Shown: positions 34,418 to 41,556 of the stretch, piece by piece | Numbering within the stretch: the first letter of the stretch is position 1 | Layout: every line of letters starts with the position of its first letter | Assembly (NCBI GenBank): GCA_902492995.1 | Contig: CABUNR010000002.1 | Location: forward strand, 36,258-100,257 | Direction of reading: 5' to 3' | Source: OMSK01 sp902492995 | GTDB lineage: Bacteria > Bacillota_I > Bacilli_A > RF39 > UBA660 | DNA: 64,000 bases | Translations under genes and position numbers: made by a program | Notes under the pieces: model-generated | Told to the model about the DNA's origin: nothing | What the model saw: the letters and a program-made list of their open reading frames with translations, nothing else | Database searches by the model: none

Positions 34418-35842
34418 ATGAATGATTCAATGTTTTCCCAAATTGATTTTGGGGAACTAAAAAAGTATTTGGATGATGATGATATAACCGATATTTCATA
34501 TAGTAATAATGGACAACTATTTGTAAAAACTTTATCAAAAGGTATTTACAGAGTTGAAAATGAAACTGTTAACAATGCATTTATGGAAAAATTAGCATTT
34601 CAATGTGCTAATGTTATGGGTAAAACATTTAATATGGCTCATCCATTTCTAGATGCTGAAGGAGCAGAGTTACGTTTGAACTTTGTTCACGATTCGATAG
34701 CTAAAAATGGTATAGCTGTATTAATTCGTAAAACTCCAGCTAAGATAAGACTGGAAAAAGACAAATTATTAAAAGAGGATTATATCGAATTAGATATACA
34801 TGATTTTTTAATGAAATGTGTTTGGGGGCATTGTAATATAATTGTGTGTGGAGAAACTGGTTCAGGTAAAACCGAATTTGTTAAATATTTAGCAGCACAT
34901 ACAAAAGAAGATGAAAAATTAATTACAATAGAGGATACACTTGAATTACATTTGGATCGTATATTCCCACATAGGGATATAGTAGCAATGAAAACAAATA
35001 ATATTGCTTCATATAGCGATGTATTAGTAACTTGTATGAGACAGAATCCTAAATGGATTTTGCTTTCAGAGGTTCGTAGTGCAGAAGCAGTTCTTGCAAT
35101 AAGAAACTCCATCTCATCAGGACACTATATTTTATCAACAATACATGCTGATAAAGCATCAAGTATACCTAACCGTATGTATAGTTTGCTTGAAACAAAT
35201 CAAGATATTGATCAATTTTTAAAATCTGTTTATAGATATATTCAACTTGGAATATATATTAGAGGGTATCAAGATAAAAGAACAAAAAGATTTCATCGTG
35301 AAATAGGAGAAGTTACAGAATTTTATGTAACCGAAGATAATAAGGCAGAATATAATACGATTTATAGAAAAACAACGACAGGAAAAATAGTAAGAAAAAA
35401 TCCATCTAAATATCTGATAGATTACTTAGATGCACAAGGAGTTACAATTTCAAAAGATGAAATAAAAGAAGGAGAAACAGACGGACCTAGGAAAAATATA
35501 GAAGATCAACCTTTAGATTCAAATACTTCACAAAATATTCAAAAAGGAAATATTCAAAATAATGTACAAGGTAATATTCCTAATAACATGATTAATAATC
35601 AAACAAATATTAGACCTAATACAATAATTAATAATCAACAAAATAGACCAAATGTAGGAAGTAATCAAATGCCTGGTATGCCAAATAATATAAATAGTAA
35701 TCAGCCAATGTATAATCAAGCAAATTATCAAAATAGACAAGTAATTAATAATTCACAAAATCAAGGTTATAATCAAATAAATTATAATACGAATAGACAA
35801 GTTGTTAATCCATATGGGGTTAACATGAATAATTCAGAATAA
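34418..35842 (+). CDS. tadA: TadA/CpaF-type secretion ATPase with Asn/Gln-rich tail
   Basis: 474 residues. It is a hexameric traffic ATPase of the TadA/VirB11 group that powers pilus assembly. The Walker A motif GETGSGKT is at 145-152, the Asp box is ITIEDTLEL, and the Walker B-like segment WILLSEVRS is followed by STIHADKAS. An N-terminal domain (1-110) holds the ITDISYSNNGQLFV strand set. From about residue 355 to the end the protein is a disordered Asn/Gln-rich tail, which is unusual for TadA proteins. Context with TadB/TadC-like proteins favours Tad over VirB11. Confidence 0.92.
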   Translation: MNDSMFSQIDFGELKKYLDDDDITDISYSNNGQLFVKTLSKGIYRVENETVNNAFMEKLAFQCANVMGKTFNMAHPFLDAEGAELRLNFVHDSIAKNGIAVLIRKTPAKIRLEKDKLLKEDYIELDIHDFLMKCVWGHCNIIVCGETGSGKTEFVKYLAAHTKEDEKLITIEDTLELHLDRIFPHRDIVAMKTNNIASYSDVLVTCMRQNPKWILLSEVRSAEAVLAIRNSISSGHYILSTIHADKASSIPNRMYSLLETNQDIDQFLKSVYRYIQLGIYIRGYQDKRTKRFHREIGEVTEFYVTEDNKAEYNTIYRKTTTGKIVRKNPSKYLIDYLDAQGVTISKDEIKEGETDGPRKNIEDQPLDSNTSQNIQKGNIQNNVQGNIPNNMINNQTNIRPNTIINNQQNRPNVGSNQMPGMPNNINSNQPMYNQANYQNRQVINNSQNQGYNQINYNTNRQVVNPYGVNMNNSE

Positions 35843-35855
35843 AGGAGGTAAATTA

Positions 35856-36761
35856 ATGGAATATGTAGTTTTTCTAATTATTGCATTAGTAGCAGTATTT
35901 GTTATTTCTTATCGAAATAGTAGCGGGGAAAAAGTATATAAATATATTTCAAATAATGCTGGAAATATTTATGAAAAATACTCTCCTTATTCATTTAAAG
36001 AAGTAAGAAGAAAAGTAAAAGAATTAGGACAAGATTATACAAAAAAACAATATTTAATACAAATTACAATATTTGCAGCAGGAGCATCAGTCATTACATA
36101 TCTTTACTTTTATAGTTTAATTATTTCGATATTTTATGCAATAGTTGCTATAATGGTAATACCATATCTTCAATATCTTAGATGTAAAAGAATATATAGT
36201 GAATTTATTTTTGAACAAATACAAGTTTATACAACAAACGTAATAATGGAATTCGCAACTACTCAAGCTTTTGTTAAAGCACTTGAAGGAGTATATGAAT
36301 CAGGAGTTTTAGAAGATCCTGTAAGAAGCGATGTAAAATTAATGATTGATATGGCTTATGATAATGGTACAATTGATGAATCTATAAAATTTTTTAATAA
36401 AAAATATGATTATTACATAGTAAAAAATACTCATCAATTGTTCTTACAAATAACAAATGAAGGTTCTAAAAACTCAAGCGATGCACTTGAAAATATGAGC
36501 CAAGATATAGATATGCTTGTTGAATCAGTGTATAGAGATAGAATAGATAGAGCCAATTTCCATAAAAAGTTTGTAAGATTTGGTATAGTTTTATATCTTA
36601 TGGTTATGCTTGTTCAATTCTTATTAAGCCCAGAAAGCTATATTGAATTATTAAATAGTAATTTTACTGTTAAATTATTATTGCATTTAATAATAATAAT
36701 TAATAGTTATTTCTTACTAAATGGAGAAAAATTTTATAATGAGAATGTAGGTGCTGAATAA
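35856..36761 (+). CDS. tadB: TadB-like pilus platform membrane protein
   Basis: 301 residues with an N-terminal helix, a pair of helices near 70-110 and a pair at the C-terminus (about 240-290), the topology of the GspF-like platform proteins of Tad systems. The cytoplasmic domain between has the segment QVYTTNVIMEFATTQAFVKALEGVYESG, typical of T2SSF domains. It begins behind AAAGGAGG and its stop overlaps the next start (TAATG), so it is coupled to its partner. Confidence 0.85.
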   Translation: MEYVVFLIIALVAVFVISYRNSSGEKVYKYISNNAGNIYEKYSPYSFKEVRRKVKELGQDYTKKQYLIQITIFAAGASVITYLYFYSLIISIFYAIVAIMVIPYLQYLRCKRIYSEFIFEQIQVYTTNVIMEFATTQAFVKALEGVYESGVLEDPVRSDVKLMIDMAYDNGTIDESIKFFNKKYDYYIVKNTHQLFLQITNEGSKNSSDALENMSQDIDMLVESVYRDRIDRANFHKKFVRFGIVLYLMVMLVQFLLSPESYIELLNSNFTVKLLLHLIIIINSYFLLNGEKFYNENVGAE

Positions 36762-37549
36762 TGGAATTTGTAGCAATAGCAGTAATAATGATTTTTGTTC
36801 TTATCTATACAAATAGAATAGATGCAAAAAGATTTTTAGGTGATGTAGAACCATACTTTAAAATGTTAATGGAAGATGATTATGTATTTTTGCTTAATTT
36901 AAGATATGGTAGTAAAGATTTAGATGTAACAAAATTATTTAATGCAAGAATAAAAAATGCAGCATTAGTATTTGTAGCAGCAATAATATATTTCTTATTT
37001 ACAAATATATCATTTATAAATGTTTTAATTGCTTTTATATTAGCCATTGTAACATTTAAAATGCCTTATACAAAATTACAAAATTATTATAGAGCAAATC
37101 TTGCAAAAATTAATCAAATGTTACCTTATTATTTAAAAAGTTTGGAAATATTAATACAACATTATACAGTTCCAGTAGCACTTGCAAGAAGTATTGAAAC
37201 AGCACCAGATATATTTAAACCAGGATTAAAAAAATTAGTAGAAAAAATTGAAAGCGGTGATTCTAGTATTGATCCTTATATGGATTTTGCAAAAGAATAT
37301 CCAGTTAAAGATTCAATGAGAATGATGAGACTTTTATATCGTTTAAGTTTAGGAGCTCAAGAAAACAAACAAGAACAATTAGTAATGTTTGCAAAAAACG
37401 TTTCAACATTACAAAATAAAATGCGTGAAGATAAATATAAAGATCGTCTTGATGCAATGGAAAAGAAAACAATGATGATGTTATTTGCAACAGGTGGTGG
37501 AATTTTAGCGCTTTTAATGTTTGCAATGATGAATATGATGAGTATTTAA
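36761..37549 (+). CDS. tadC: TadC-like pilus platform membrane protein
   Basis: 262 residues, second T2SSF-type platform subunit. There is an N-terminal helix, a helix pair at about 65-105, a cytoplasmic helical domain (INQMLPYYLKSLEILIQHYTVPVALARSIETAP) and a C-terminal helix (about 240-260, GGGILALLMFAMMNMM). It overlaps the tadB-like gene by one base. No terminator follows; the pilin promoter begins about 20 bases after the stop. Confidence 0.85.
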   Translation: MEFVAIAVIMIFVLIYTNRIDAKRFLGDVEPYFKMLMEDDYVFLLNLRYGSKDLDVTKLFNARIKNAALVFVAAIIYFLFTNISFINVLIAFILAIVTFKMPYTKLQNYYRANLAKINQMLPYYLKSLEILIQHYTVPVALARSIETAPDIFKPGLKKLVEKIESGDSSIDPYMDFAKEYPVKDSMRMMRLLYRLSLGAQENKQEQLVMFAKNVSTLQNKMREDKYKDRLDAMEKKTMMMLFATGGGILALLMFAMMNMMSI

Positions 37550-37570
37550 CGACTACTTGACAAAAGATAT

Positions 37571-37599
37571 TGATAAAAATACTAAAAAGAGTTATAATA
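37571..37599 (+). promoter_or_regulatory. Promoter of the main pilin-like gene
   Basis: TTGATA (37571-37576), 17-base spacer and a perfect TATAAT (37594-37599). An overlapping TTGACA (37558-37563) could serve a second promoter. A separate strong promoter in front of a 74-residue pilin-like gene fits the need for many copies of a major subunit. Confidence 0.75.
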
Positions 37600-37635
37600 A
37601 AAATGTATATATATTAAAATAAGGGTGGTGAGATA

Positions 37636-37860
37636 ATGAAAGAAGCAGCAGGAGAAGCAAATATGACAGTAATAACAATTGTTTTAATAGCAGTAGTTTT
37701 AGCAGTTGGTACAGTAATTGTTAATGGTATGATGAGTAATACAAAAAATAGTTCTGCATGTTCTGCCTGTGGTGGTGTATGGAAAGGTGGAAAATGTGTA
37801 ACATCAAGTACAGATAATACCGTTATAGATTATAGTAGCTGTAAAGGTGAAATGAAGTAA
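37636..37860 (+). CDS. Flp-like major pilin candidate (74 aa)
   Basis: 74 residues. A short leader MKEAAG is followed by a hydrophobic helix (about 12-32) and a small outside domain with four Cys (ACSACGG, GKCV, SSCKG), enough for two disulfides. The position directly behind TadB/TadC, the tiny size and the dedicated promoter match Flp major pilins. The canonical Gly-xxxxGlu cleavage motif is altered: Thr stands at +5. Start chosen at ATG after GGTGGTGAGATA. Confidence 0.65.
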   Translation: MKEAAGEANMTVITIVLIAVVLAVGTVIVNGMMSNTKNSSACSACGGVWKGGKCVTSSTDNTVIDYSSCKGEMK

Positions 37861-37875
37861 TATGGAGGTGTCTAA

Positions 37876-38286
37876 ATGAAGCAAGGGATAGGATTTTCGG
37901 TTACAATCAATATAATTGCTATATTTATAGTGGTTACCTTTGCTTTTTTAGTGACCACTTTAAATTATTATAAAACTTATAAAATTAATAATGCTATAAC
38001 AAGCAGTATAGAAAAATATGAAGGTTATAATGATTTAGCCAAAACAGAAATAGAAGAAAAATTAACAAGTTTAGGTTACGTTAATGGAAGTGTTAAATGT
38101 AAGGATAATAATTTAAATAATAGTAAATTTAGTTATTGTATATACGAACTTGATTTAAATCAAAATACAGGAAAATTTAAATATAAAATTGTAACATATC
38201 TAAATTTTAATATTCCAATTATTAATACAACTTTAAATCTTCCAGTAACAACAACTACAGAACCAATTTATTATTTTAGTGATTAG
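37876..38286 (+). CDS. Pilin-like minor subunit (136 aa)
   Basis: Leader MKQGIG, then one hydrophobic helix (about 7-31) and an outside domain of about 100 residues with a Cys pair (KCKD, SYCIY). It has the same six-residue leader ending in Gly and the same layout as its neighbours on both sides. It starts behind TGGAGGTG, 15 bases after the 74-residue gene. Likely a TadE/TadF-type minor pilin; this is inferred from topology and place. Confidence 0.6.
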   Translation: MKQGIGFSVTINIIAIFIVVTFAFLVTTLNYYKTYKINNAITSSIEKYEGYNDLAKTEIEEKLTSLGYVNGSVKCKDNNLNNSKFSYCIYELDLNQNTGKFKYKIVTYLNFNIPIINTTLNLPVTTTTEPIYYFSD

Positions 38287-38297
38287 GGAGGTAATAT

Positions 38298-38726
38298 ATG
38301 AGAGAAGCTACAGGTAATGCGCTTTTAACTATGATGATGACCTCAATTATTGCTATAATAATGATTTTTTTTGTAGGATCACTTAGTTATTCAAAAGCAT
38401 ACAGATTGAAAAATTATATTATTAATGAAATAGAAGAAAATAAAACTTGGAATAAAAGTTTAAGCGATAATCTTGACTCTTATTTTAAGGAAGTAGGGTA
38501 TAGTGTTAAAAGAAATAATAGTACATGCCCAACTTTAGATAATAATAACTGTGATTCAAGAAATTTGTATGATGGTGGATATGAGGCATGCATATATAGA
38601 TGCGGTAATGGAAATAATGAGTATTATAAGGTTATTACATTTATGAAATTTGATTTTCCAGTAATTGGAAGTGCATTAAAATTTAAAGTACAGGGTGAAA
38701 CAAAACCTTTTAATGATTTTAATTAA
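38298..38726 (+). CDS. Pilin-like minor subunit (142 aa)
   Basis: Leader MREATG, hydrophobic helix (about 7-29), then a domain with four Cys (TCPT, NNCDS, EACIYRC). The end (KVITFMKFDFPVIGSALKF) aligns with that of the preceding protein (KIVTYLNFNIPIINTTLNL), so the two are paralogues. It starts after GGGAGGTAATAT. Same tentative assignment as TadE/TadF-type subunit. Confidence 0.6.
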   Translation: MREATGNALLTMMMTSIIAIIMIFFVGSLSYSKAYRLKNYIINEIEENKTWNKSLSDNLDSYFKEVGYSVKRNNSTCPTLDNNNCDSRNLYDGGYEACIYRCGNGNNEYYKVITFMKFDFPVIGSALKFKVQGETKPFNDFN

Positions 38727-38743
38727 AAGATTGGGGTGATAGT

Positions 38744-39724
38744 GTGAACGTAATTGTTTCAAATAAAAAACAAAAAATGCTTGAAAATTTAAATATTGAA
38801 ATAATAAAAGAATTAAATGGAGAATTTGATGTTGATGAAATAATTGATACATTTAAAAATTTCTTTTTTCAAAGAATGATATTAGATATAACAGCATTAA
38901 AAGATTATAAAGATATCAGAACAATACAAAAGTTATCTTTATCTTTAGATATGAATAAAGTGATTTTGATTCTTGATGAAGATTCAAATACAACATCACC
39001 TGAATTTATGTCTAAATTAATTTCAATTGGAATATATAATTTTACAACAAATATAGAAGGCGTTATGTACTTGTACAATAGTCCAAATACATATAGAGAT
39101 GTAGCACACCTACATATTATAGACAACCCAACAGTAGTTACACAAACTGATACAAAAACAAATACTGTTTACGTAGACAGATATGTAGAAGCTCCACCTG
39201 TTAAAACAAATAGAGTAATTGGAATAAAAAATGTTACTAAGCAAACTGGTGCAACAACATTAACTTATATGATGAAAAAAATGCTTAAAAATTTATATTC
39301 AGTTGTTGCGATTGAAGTTGAAAAATCTGACTTTAGATTTTTTAATGATAGAGAACTTTTATCATCAACAAATAGTAGTATAGGAAATATGGTTAGTAAA
39401 TATAAAGATAAAGATGTAATTTTACTTGATGTAAATAATAGCGAAAATGCTTTGGGATTATGCGATGAGGTAATTTATTTAATAGAACCATCAATGGTAA
39501 AATTAAATAGACTTATGATCATAAATCCAAAAATATTAAATGATATTAAAGGAAAAAAAGTAATATTAAATCAAAGTTTACTAAAACAAAAAGATGTAAC
39601 TGATTTTGAATATGAATCAGGATTGAAAATATTTTATAATATGCCACCTTTAGATGAAAGAGCAGATTATAGCAAAGAATTGGCAGAATTTTTAAATAAA
39701 TTAGGTTTTACAAAAGTAAATTAG
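38744..39724 (+). CDS. TadZ/CpaE-like protein with degenerate P-loop
   Basis: 326 residues, starting with GTG behind TGGGGTGATA. The N-terminal part (about 1-125) looks like a receiver-type domain (DITALKDYKDI, VILILDEDS). The C-terminal part (about 155-326) is a ParA/MinD-like ATPase fold whose P-loop region GIKNVTKQTGATTLT lacks the usual GKGGxGKT pattern. Strands such as DVILLDVNN and the VTDFEYESGLKIFYNMPP ending fit the family. TadZ/CpaE places the Tad machine in the cell. Loss of the consensus P-loop is known in several TadZ proteins, so it may bind ATP weakly. Confidence 0.7.
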   Translation: MNVIVSNKKQKMLENLNIEIIKELNGEFDVDEIIDTFKNFFFQRMILDITALKDYKDIRTIQKLSLSLDMNKVILILDEDSNTTSPEFMSKLISIGIYNFTTNIEGVMYLYNSPNTYRDVAHLHIIDNPTVVTQTDTKTNTVYVDRYVEAPPVKTNRVIGIKNVTKQTGATTLTYMMKKMLKNLYSVVAIEVEKSDFRFFNDRELLSSTNSSIGNMVSKYKDKDVILLDVNNSENALGLCDEVIYLIEPSMVKLNRLMIINPKILNDIKGKKVILNQSLLKQKDVTDFEYESGLKIFYNMPPLDERADYSKELAEFLNKLGFTKVN

Positions 39725-39745
39725 TGTCAAATAATAAGGCAAATA

Positions 39746-39774
39746 TTGACAAAAATATAAAAATAACGTATGAT
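39746..39774 (+). promoter_or_regulatory. Promoter at the start of the T4SS-like genes
   Basis: TTGACA (39746-39751), 17-base spacer, TATGAT (39769-39774). The leader carries the hairpin AGATG-tgaaa-CATCT (39783-39797) before a GAGGAGGG ribosome site. Confidence 0.75.
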
Positions 39775-39822
39775 TAAATTGTTAGATGTGAAACATCTAT
39801 TAAACTATGAGGAGGGTTAAAT

Positions 39823-40185
39823 ATGATGAATATGGTAAACGTATTAGCTAACGTAAAATGTGGAACAATTGAAATAGATAGTATAATACCTGGAACAATT
39901 TCTACATTTGTTACAATCTTAAAAATTGCAGTACCTTTAATTTTAATCGTTTTAGGAATGCTTGATTTAGCAAAAGCTGTAATGGCAAATGAAGAAAAAG
40001 AAATGAAAGAAGCACAAAAGAAACTTATAAAAAGAATCATTTATGCAGTTGTTATTTTCTTCGTAGTAGCATTAGTACAATTTGTATTCTCACAATTATC
40101 TAAAGCCGATACTAATAATGCCAATGGTACATCAAATGCAACAGCTTGTATTTCATGTTTCATTAATGGAAATTGTGGTAGATAG
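39823..40185 (+). CDS. VirB2/TrbC-like two-helix membrane protein (120 aa)
   Basis: 120 residues with two hydrophobic helices (about 29-50 and 67-90) joined by a charged loop (ANEEKEMKEAQKKLIKR). A short Asn-rich tail has CISCFINGNC. Two closely spaced helices with a polar loop is the layout of VirB2/TrbC-type subunits. The helix pair is closely related to the C-terminal helix pair of the next gene. It has its own promoter and is followed by a terminator, so it may be produced in excess over the rest of the machine. Confidence 0.65.
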   Translation: MMNMVNVLANVKCGTIEIDSIIPGTISTFVTILKIAVPLILIVLGMLDLAKAVMANEEKEMKEAQKKLIKRIIYAVVIFFVVALVQFVFSQLSKADTNNANGTSNATACISCFINGNCGR

Positions 40186-40202
40186 TAAAAATACATTTAA
40201 TA

Positions 40203-40240
40203 AAACAATAAGAAAAATCTTTTCTATTGTTTTTTTTTAT
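40203..40240 (+). terminator. Rho-independent terminator
   Basis: AACAATA ... GAAAA-atc-TTTTC-TATTGTT followed by a T run. A TGTTATAAT extended -10 (40240-40248) directly downstream could start the next transcript. Confidence 0.8.
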
Positions 40241-40279
40241 GTTATAATGTATTTGGTATAGTTTAAAATGAGGTGTATT

Positions 40280-41539
40280 ATGAAAAGACATTTAAATATA
40301 AATAAATTTTTAATGGTAGGAGTAGCACTCTTTTGCCTATTTTTTACAGTGAATAATGTAGAAGCAAAAGAATTTATTTGTTATTATAGAGATCCAATGT
40401 ATGATAATGCGGCGAAATGGAAAATAAGCAGTCCATATATCAAAGTACATTATAAAAATGGCAAAGCTACAGTTCAATGGTATGATCATAGCACCAATAG
40501 CGAATTAGGAAATAAACTTTATTACGCAGTAAATGATGCTTATGAAGAAATATCACCAAAAAGTGGTTCTCAATTGGCTGATAGCGATTTTTCTAATGGA
40601 TGTCCGTCTAAAATCGATAGAATGACATTGCCTGGATATGATAATGGAAATGTTATTTTTGATGTATTTAAAAAAGGTACTGAAGAGTATAATTTATTTT
40701 ATGACCAAACATTATATGAAACAGGAAACAAATATAGTAAAGAATTAAAAAGTATATATAATAGTGGTAGCATGAAAACAAAAAAATGTTATCAAAGTGG
40801 TTTAAATTTTGATCCTTCTAATGAGTATTCACAAGCACATTTTTGCTGGAAACCAACATTTGTTCAAGAAGATGCGGTGTCAAATGGAACAACAAATGGT
40901 GGAACATCAAATAATACAAATAAGGAATATATTACATGTCCTTATGCTAGTGATGGGCATGTTTCAACTGATGCTGGAAATGTAAAACCATATCTTATAA
41001 TTAAATATAATAAAAGTACAAAAAAGACAGAGGCTACAAGTGAACTTGCAAATACTTCTGCAACAATAAATGTTCATATTGATTTTTCAAAATTGAATGG
41101 TAAATGTCCGAATACTGTATATACCGATGCAAATTATGAAAATATATATTCAAATATATCAGAAGTTCCTGATAAAGGAGATGCACATATGTTTGGATTA
41201 ATAAAAAAAGTAAGTTCAACTAAGAAACCTACTGATACAGGAAAAACTGGATGTGATTTAATCGGAGATAGAACACTTGGAATTGTAAAAAAATTATATG
41301 CGTTAATAAGATTTTTAGTTCCTGCAATAATAATTGTTTTATCAGTTCTAGATTTTACAGGTATTGTATTGTCAGGTGAAACAGAAAAAATGGAAAAAGC
41401 AAAAAAAAGATTCGTAATAAGAATTGTAAGTGGAATGCTTGTTCTATTTGTACCAGCTATACTAGAGATGTTATTAAGACTAGCTGGTATAATTGAATCA
41501 AATGAGGATTTAGTTAATGCTGCGTGTAATCTTTTTTAA
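40280..41539 (+). CDS. Secreted domain fused to a VirB2-like membrane helix pair (419 aa)
   Basis: Start set at the ATG at 40280 behind GAGGTG (an ATG at 40268 lies within that site). A signal peptide (about 1-29, ending VEA) is followed by an outside domain of about 290 residues with scattered Cys (FICYYRDP, GCPSK, CYQSG, CPYAS, KCPNT). The C-terminal part (about 325-419; LIRFLVPAIIIVLSVLDFTGI, then KMEKAKKRFVIRI) is the same two-helix unit as in the 120-residue protein. This fusion is not a family I recognise; it could tether a surface domain to the pore or pilus of the secretion machine. Confidence 0.7.
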   Translation: MKRHLNINKFLMVGVALFCLFFTVNNVEAKEFICYYRDPMYDNAAKWKISSPYIKVHYKNGKATVQWYDHSTNSELGNKLYYAVNDAYEEISPKSGSQLADSDFSNGCPSKIDRMTLPGYDNGNVIFDVFKKGTEEYNLFYDQTLYETGNKYSKELKSIYNSGSMKTKKCYQSGLNFDPSNEYSQAHFCWKPTFVQEDAVSNGTTNGGTSNNTNKEYITCPYASDGHVSTDAGNVKPYLIIKYNKSTKKTEATSELANTSATINVHIDFSKLNGKCPNTVYTDANYENIYSNISEVPDKGDAHMFGLIKKVSSTKKPTDTGKTGCDLIGDRTLGIVKKLYALIRFLVPAIIIVLSVLDFTGIVLSGETEKMEKAKKRFVIRIVSGMLVLFVPAILEMLLRLAGIIESNEDLVNAACNLF

Positions 41540-41556
41540 GGATGGAGGTGATATAA

